Source of the DNA: Strigamia acuminata
Taxonomy: Eukaryota > Arthropoda > Chilopoda > Geophilomorpha > Linotaeniidae
Direction of reading: 5' to 3'
Assembly: GCA_949358305.1 (NCBI GenBank)
Contig: OX442316.1
Span: 18,228,001 to 18,292,000, forward strand
Length of the DNA stretch: 64,000 nt
Shown: piece after piece, positions 60,115 to 64,000 of the stretch
How positions within the stretch are numbered: the stretch's first letter is position 1
Layout: the number at the start of each line of letters is the position of its first letter
Notes under the pieces: model-generated
Database searches by the model: none
What the model saw: only the letters and a program-made list of their open reading frames with translations
Told to the model about the DNA's origin: nothing
Translations under genes and position numbers: made by a program

Positions 60115-61078
60115 GTAAGACAATTTCTCTTCATTCGCGCGGAAACAAACTAGTCACAAACATCTTCAACCCGTGCTGATGCCTGATGGTGACGAAAGGC
60201 CATTGGGGGAATTAATCTAGCACTTATTTCTCGGAAAGCAGTCCATTTGCTCTTGCAAATTGCCTTTTCCACTTTCTTCCTCTCTTTTTTTTAAATTGAG
60301 AAATAAATAAGTTTTCTTTTTTTTCTTTCTTTTTTTTTTCTTTTTTTTTTCTTTTTTTTTTGTGGTGTTGGTGTATTGTTGGTTCAGGTGATATTTCCTC
60401 ATCGTGATTGGTGGGCGCGATAACACCGGTTTTGATTGACGGGTCTGTCTCGTTTTTCCATACTGCACCAATTCACCACCAGGTGCTGCTAATATCTGGT
60501 GGAGATGAGCTGTCAGATAGGGCATTAGAGGATGCTGGAAATGACATTTTGCACGTCGAATCTTCACTTTTGGTATTAGGGCGCCCGAAACTGCTGTCTT
60601 GTGTACGTGTGTATATCCGCTGGAATTCCGCGTGTGAAATGAATCGGACGATGATCGACCGAGATTAAAATGCAAAATGGGGTTTAACCCTTTAATTTTG
60701 CAAAGTTTGCTCGGCTTCAGTCAGAGGTCACCGGTGCAGAGAAGAGAAGAGTAGAGTGCATCAGGGGCTTCGAGTTCGATTCGACGCGGCCATTTTATTT
60801 TATCTGCGTGTTTATGTTGGTGCGCAAATTGGAGGCGACCGGCGCCAGTGCCCGTGCCAGTGCGTTGGTTGGTTGTGTGAACACGTGTTTATTGAGGAGG
60901 GAGGAAGTTGTAAAGAATGGAAGCCAAGGATGGGATAAAGGCGAAGTGTCCATTAATATTTTGCTCGTAAATCCTCATGATTCGAGAAATGGCCGTCGTG
61001 GGAGGGATAAAGCATAACTAGCTTAAAATATTTATCCGCGCGGTGATGAGCTCAAATGACTTCATCTAATATTCACAG
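60115..61078 (+). other. Intron-like stretch with T/C tract
   Basis: It holds a pyrimidine tract of about 85 bp at 60274-60360. Bases 60410-60670 are GC-richer and open on both strands for 80 or more codons; neither strand has decisive splice borders, so I do not call an exon there. Confidence 0.4.
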
Positions 61079-61174
61079 GTGGGGAAAGTGGAGGAGAAAC
61101 GAGAGGAGATAGAAGAGCAGCCTCATCTTTGAATGGGTCCATCAGCTCGGATGAATGATTCATTCGTGTAGCAG
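61079..61174 (+). other. Candidate 5' UTR exon
   Basis: The acceptor TTCACAG ends at 61078 and the donor GTGAGT follows at 61175. All three frames contain a stop, so it is not an internal coding exon. It continues the short frame from 59989 for 17 codons before TGA. It fits a 5' UTR exon between 60114 and 61490. Confidence 0.35.
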
Positions 61175-61489
61175 GTGAGTGGGGAAATGGGGAAGGAAGA
61201 TGTTGGCTGGTTACCGTAGTTTAAGCTTAGTTGCTTGGCGACATCGAACCGATAGATAACCGGGCGAATTGGAATTTGCAATTTCGAGTATGCTAACCTG
61301 CACTTAAATGTGTCAATAGGTAATTAATTACTCGTGCGCAACGAGTCGGGGGAGCAGTTTTTAATTGAATATTGTAAGGTTTCGTTTTTAAATGAATTTT
61401 AATTGCTTTTTTTGGGGGGGAGGTGGGGGAATGTTTATTAAAGTCAATCGTCGGTTCACCTTTAACACGTCTGCTCATTCTTCATTCAG

Positions 61490-61580
61490 CCGTGGGAGGC
61501 AGATGCTAAAAATCCACGTTACGTCTAGGAAACGGGTAAAAAATTGACACGAGAATGGCCGTTGTCAGCAAGAATGAGAG
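61490..61580 (+). CDS. Candidate first coding exon of a gene running off the right side
   Basis: The acceptor CTTCATTCAG ends at 61489 and the donor GTATGT follows at 61581. All three frames have stops in the first part, so 61490-61554 would be 5' UTR. ATG at 61555 in a good context (GAGAATGGCC) opens MAVVSKNE and leaves in phase 2. As the last of a series of exons with stops in every frame (55978, 60114, 61174), this ATG is the natural main start. No later exon of this gene was found within the window, so the rest would lie to the right. No function can be inferred from eight residues. Confidence 0.35.
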
Positions 61581-62595
61581 GTATGTGAACGTGAAGTGAC
61601 AGTCTTGAGAGATGAGTTTTTTGGGGGGAAATTAGTTTGTCTGAAAATTTGAATTTTATTTTTTAGTCGGAGAGTTTTCTTTTTTTTCAAGAAGAAACAC
61701 AAGAAAAGGAAAAAGGGGAAAGGGAAAAAGGGAGTTTGTGATTATTGAAAGGAAATGAGATTGCGTGGACAGTGGAAAAGTTGAGCCTCGGCCAAGAAAT
61801 GGCATTGACATCCGAACCCGATACTAAAAGTACATTCTTAGCGAATGACGGGTCCATCAAGACGAATCTCAACACGCCATAGCTCTCTCTTTATTCGTGT
61901 TCTCATTTTCTCTCGGGTGATTGGCGGTTTCAAATATTTCCTGTTGCATGTCTTAGAAAATAATCAGTAGCCATCATCTGGTTGCGCAAACCCCATTTCC
62001 AGCCGACCGCCAAGTGGACAGTTATTGACGGCTCGCCGATGGAACACTCGAATCCCCTCGTGGTCGCGTCCACTCGGCCGAAATTGTGCGCGGATCCAAT
62101 GACACAATTTTTGTTTTAAATCCCCCCCGCCCTCTTTGGGGTCACGCGAGAATCTTTTGCCAACTTTATATTTTATAGGAAATAGCTGGAAATGCAATTA
62201 CGGTGTCGTATTGTGCCACAAATTTTAATTAAAACCCATTAATTCCAACTTCTGGGTTTGCTGTCAAGGTACGCATTCGATTCATGGGCGACGGTAATTT
62301 GGTCGGCGAATGGAAAGCTCTCATCTCCATATAAATTAGGAAAGATTTAAAGGATTGGGACCATGTGAGGAAATTCGCTCTAATTGACACGCCGCCATTT
62401 AAGGCCACATAATAAGAACCCCCCATCTCCCCCCCCACCCCCCCGCACACACCAACCCAACTTTTTTTTCTCTTTTCTTCTTTAGTCCGACACGAATCCC
62501 TTCTTGTTCTATCAGGTCCTTTTTTCTTTTTTTCTTCTTTCTCTTTTCTTTTCTTTTCTTTTCTTTCCTTTTCTTTCTTTCTTTCTTTCACATAC
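61581..62595 (+). other. Non-coding stretch with C and CT tracts
   Basis: It holds a C-rich run at 62420-62453 and a CT-rich tract at 62514-62589, which lies directly after the donor of the minus-strand exon (as GAAA repeats on that strand). I see no exon. Confidence 0.5.
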
Positions 62596-62669
62596 CTGAT
62601 GAATGTCGAGATTAAACTCAACGGTCTCCTCATCAGTGAACAGATTTGCCGGAGTCTGTAAAATCCTTT
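62596..62669 (-). CDS. Candidate minus-strand coding exon (5' border uncertain)
   Basis: On the minus strand the exon ends at 62596 before GTATGT, and the sequence upstream of 62669 is a T-rich acceptor ending ACGCAG. The frame is open, reads TPANLFTDEETVEFNLDIHQ at its end and leaves in phase 0. A second acceptor (TTTTACAG) would start the exon at 62655. The frame is also open for some 30 codons further upstream (to about 62769), so the exon could be longer. It joins in phase to the exon at 59732-59799. The composition is strongly protein-like, but I do not recognise the protein. Confidence 0.5.
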
Positions 62670-64000
62670 CTGCGTGTAATAAAAAGAATGCGAGCAGTTG
62701 ATTGGCTTCACGCTCCGATAAAAGTCGACCGTTTGAACGTGTAAAAGTCAAAGGTTTAAAAGCGATCAATCGAAGCAGTCGGCATTATTGTTTACTTGTT
62801 CGTCTTGAGTTCTTTGGACCGAGATGATGATGAATTGGGTTCTTTTCGGACGGAGTGGAGAAGAAAATGGAAATTGAATGACATTGCTATTACAAGGTTT
62901 TACGTGTGTACTGTGGCTTAATTCGGGGGAGAGATTCGGCAATTTGAGTCGCATCACGCGCGAAAATTGTTGCAGGCAAAGCGTAACTTGGCGATGGAGA
63001 TGCGCGCCAGTTGTAGAAGAATGATAAAAATGTGCAATAACTTTTATGGCAAGTTTCTCATTAGACATGAGAAACCGTCGCAACATCTAATTTGGAAACG
63101 TCGCTCTGCTTGTGCTCGTCTTAATACGTCGCTCTCTCTCTCCATCTTTCTCTTTCTGCATTCGACACACTCGCCCAAATATTTGTTCTCTGCACTCGGC
63201 GGTTGACATATTTTAATGGCGAGGTTAGCATAGAGTAAACATTTTTGCAAGCTTCATCTCTTTATTAAGAGCACGGAGAATGCTTTTTCTTTTTTTTTTT
63301 TTGTATTTTTCTTTTTCATCTTTTTGAAAACTCTTTTCTTCTCGCGATGTTCCATCTTCGTCTGTCTGGCCGTTGCGGGAGAGGAGGAGACGACGAAGAC
63401 GTTTGATGATGGCGTTCATTGTAGTTTGTAAAATGGTGGAGATGGAGTAGGGGTGGTCGGTCGTCTTCCTGTCGGGGTCTCTAATCACAGCCCCTAGTGA
63501 GCTCCTCGTTTTCCATGCAAACGCTTCTGCATAATCGAAAGTTGCCGAGCGAAGGAGAGTCGAATGTCCAAAGTGCAAAAAAAGGAGGAGGATTCATTGG
63601 GATGCATGGCGAATGGCATCGGTGCGTCTGTGCTGACTCCGCGAGCTGTTTCTGGTGAAAAGAGGAGCCCTGATAGACAAGGCAGATTGCAGACTTCTTT
63701 GCAAACTCGTCTAATACCTGTGGCAAACGTCCAATCGAACCAGGTTAAGTTAAAGGAAAAAAAAGGGGGAAAAAAGAAATTTTTTACATTTTTAAAAAAA
63801 AGATAAGGAAATCTGACTAGGATTTTGACTTTTTCATTTAAAACGTGAAGAAATGGCGCCGCGTTTAGGAGATAGACGGTGTGGGATGCTGAAAAGTGGA
63901 ACAATTTGCATGCGACCATTATTTTTATGAAGATTACAATAAAAGGCCTCAAGTCGTGTTTACATTTCCCACGAGAGTTTGTTGCTTTACATTTTGCTTT
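62670..64000. other. Right end, no gene I can support
   Basis: Several minus-strand frames of 60-150 codons are open here (for example around 62990-63060, 63350-63580 and 63480-63720), and some segments look protein-like and might be upstream exons of the minus-strand gene. None has a clear acceptor and donor pair. Lys-rich parts come from T runs on the plus strand. Confidence 0.35.

Noticed and set aside
60410-60670. GC-richer block open on both strands
   Set aside because: Frames on both strands look protein-like and neither has a clear acceptor and donor pair, so I could not choose one.
63225-63578. 117-codon minus-strand frame near the right end
   Set aside because: Its second half is Lys/Glu-rich from a T tract and no donor was found; the first half could be real but is not supported.
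1-64000. CRISPR arrays, rRNA genes, prokaryotic operons or defence systems
   Set aside because: No regularly spaced direct repeats, rRNA signatures or tightly packed genes are present. The sequence is eukaryotic in character.

Overview
This is eukaryotic, almost certainly metazoan, genomic DNA that is AT-rich and gene-poor. No operon-like gene packing is visible. Most of the window is intron-like or intergenic sequence full of homopolymers, GA/CT tracts and short inverted-repeat elements. The metazoan call rests mainly on a complete BEL/Pao LTR retrotransposon, a group known from animals, and on Tc1-like and hAT-like remnants. An arthropod or other invertebrate is my best guess, but nothing here names a species. 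I saw no CRISPR array or bacterial-style gene cluster.

Layout. From 1 to about 1.3 kb there is an open frame running in from the left edge, two inverted-repeat elements and tandem AATAAA signals. From 1.7 to 3.1 kb there are two candidate plus-strand exons that join in frame; the first encodes a signal-peptide-like start. At 4192-10140 lies the intact BEL/Pao element (LTR, primer-binding site, one gag-pol frame, LTR) with LTRs that look identical. At 10360-11324 is a non-autonomous hAT-like element with a second TIR element nested inside it. From 11.3 to 47.4 kb there is mainly intron-like DNA with a few small candidate exons (16.4 kb, 41.5 kb), an inverted-repeat element (25 kb) and a decayed, internally deleted Tc1-like element (36.1-36.8 kb). 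At 47.4-48.2 kb are two further phase-compatible plus-strand exons. At 49.5-50.0 kb a foldback MITE sits beside a tRNA-like pseudogene.

The right end has a CpG-rich, promoter-like block (55.4-56.1 kb) ending in a good splice donor. Candidate 5' UTR exons follow at 59.9 and 61.1 kb, and a candidate first coding exon at 61.5 kb. Two minus-strand candidate exons (62.6 and 59.7 kb) join in frame and overlap that same interval, so the region may hold overlapping genes on both strands, or one of the two models is wrong.

The BEL/Pao polyprotein is the only coding region I can call with high confidence. All host exons were read by eye from splice signals and reading phase and are candidates only. 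None of the host proteins could be assigned to a family. I did not find a clearly new multi-gene system. The most notable points are the young, apparently complete BEL/Pao copy with a tRNA-Phe-type primer site and no evident polypurine tract, the nested hAT/MITE, and an apparent excess of RFX X-box-like palindromes.
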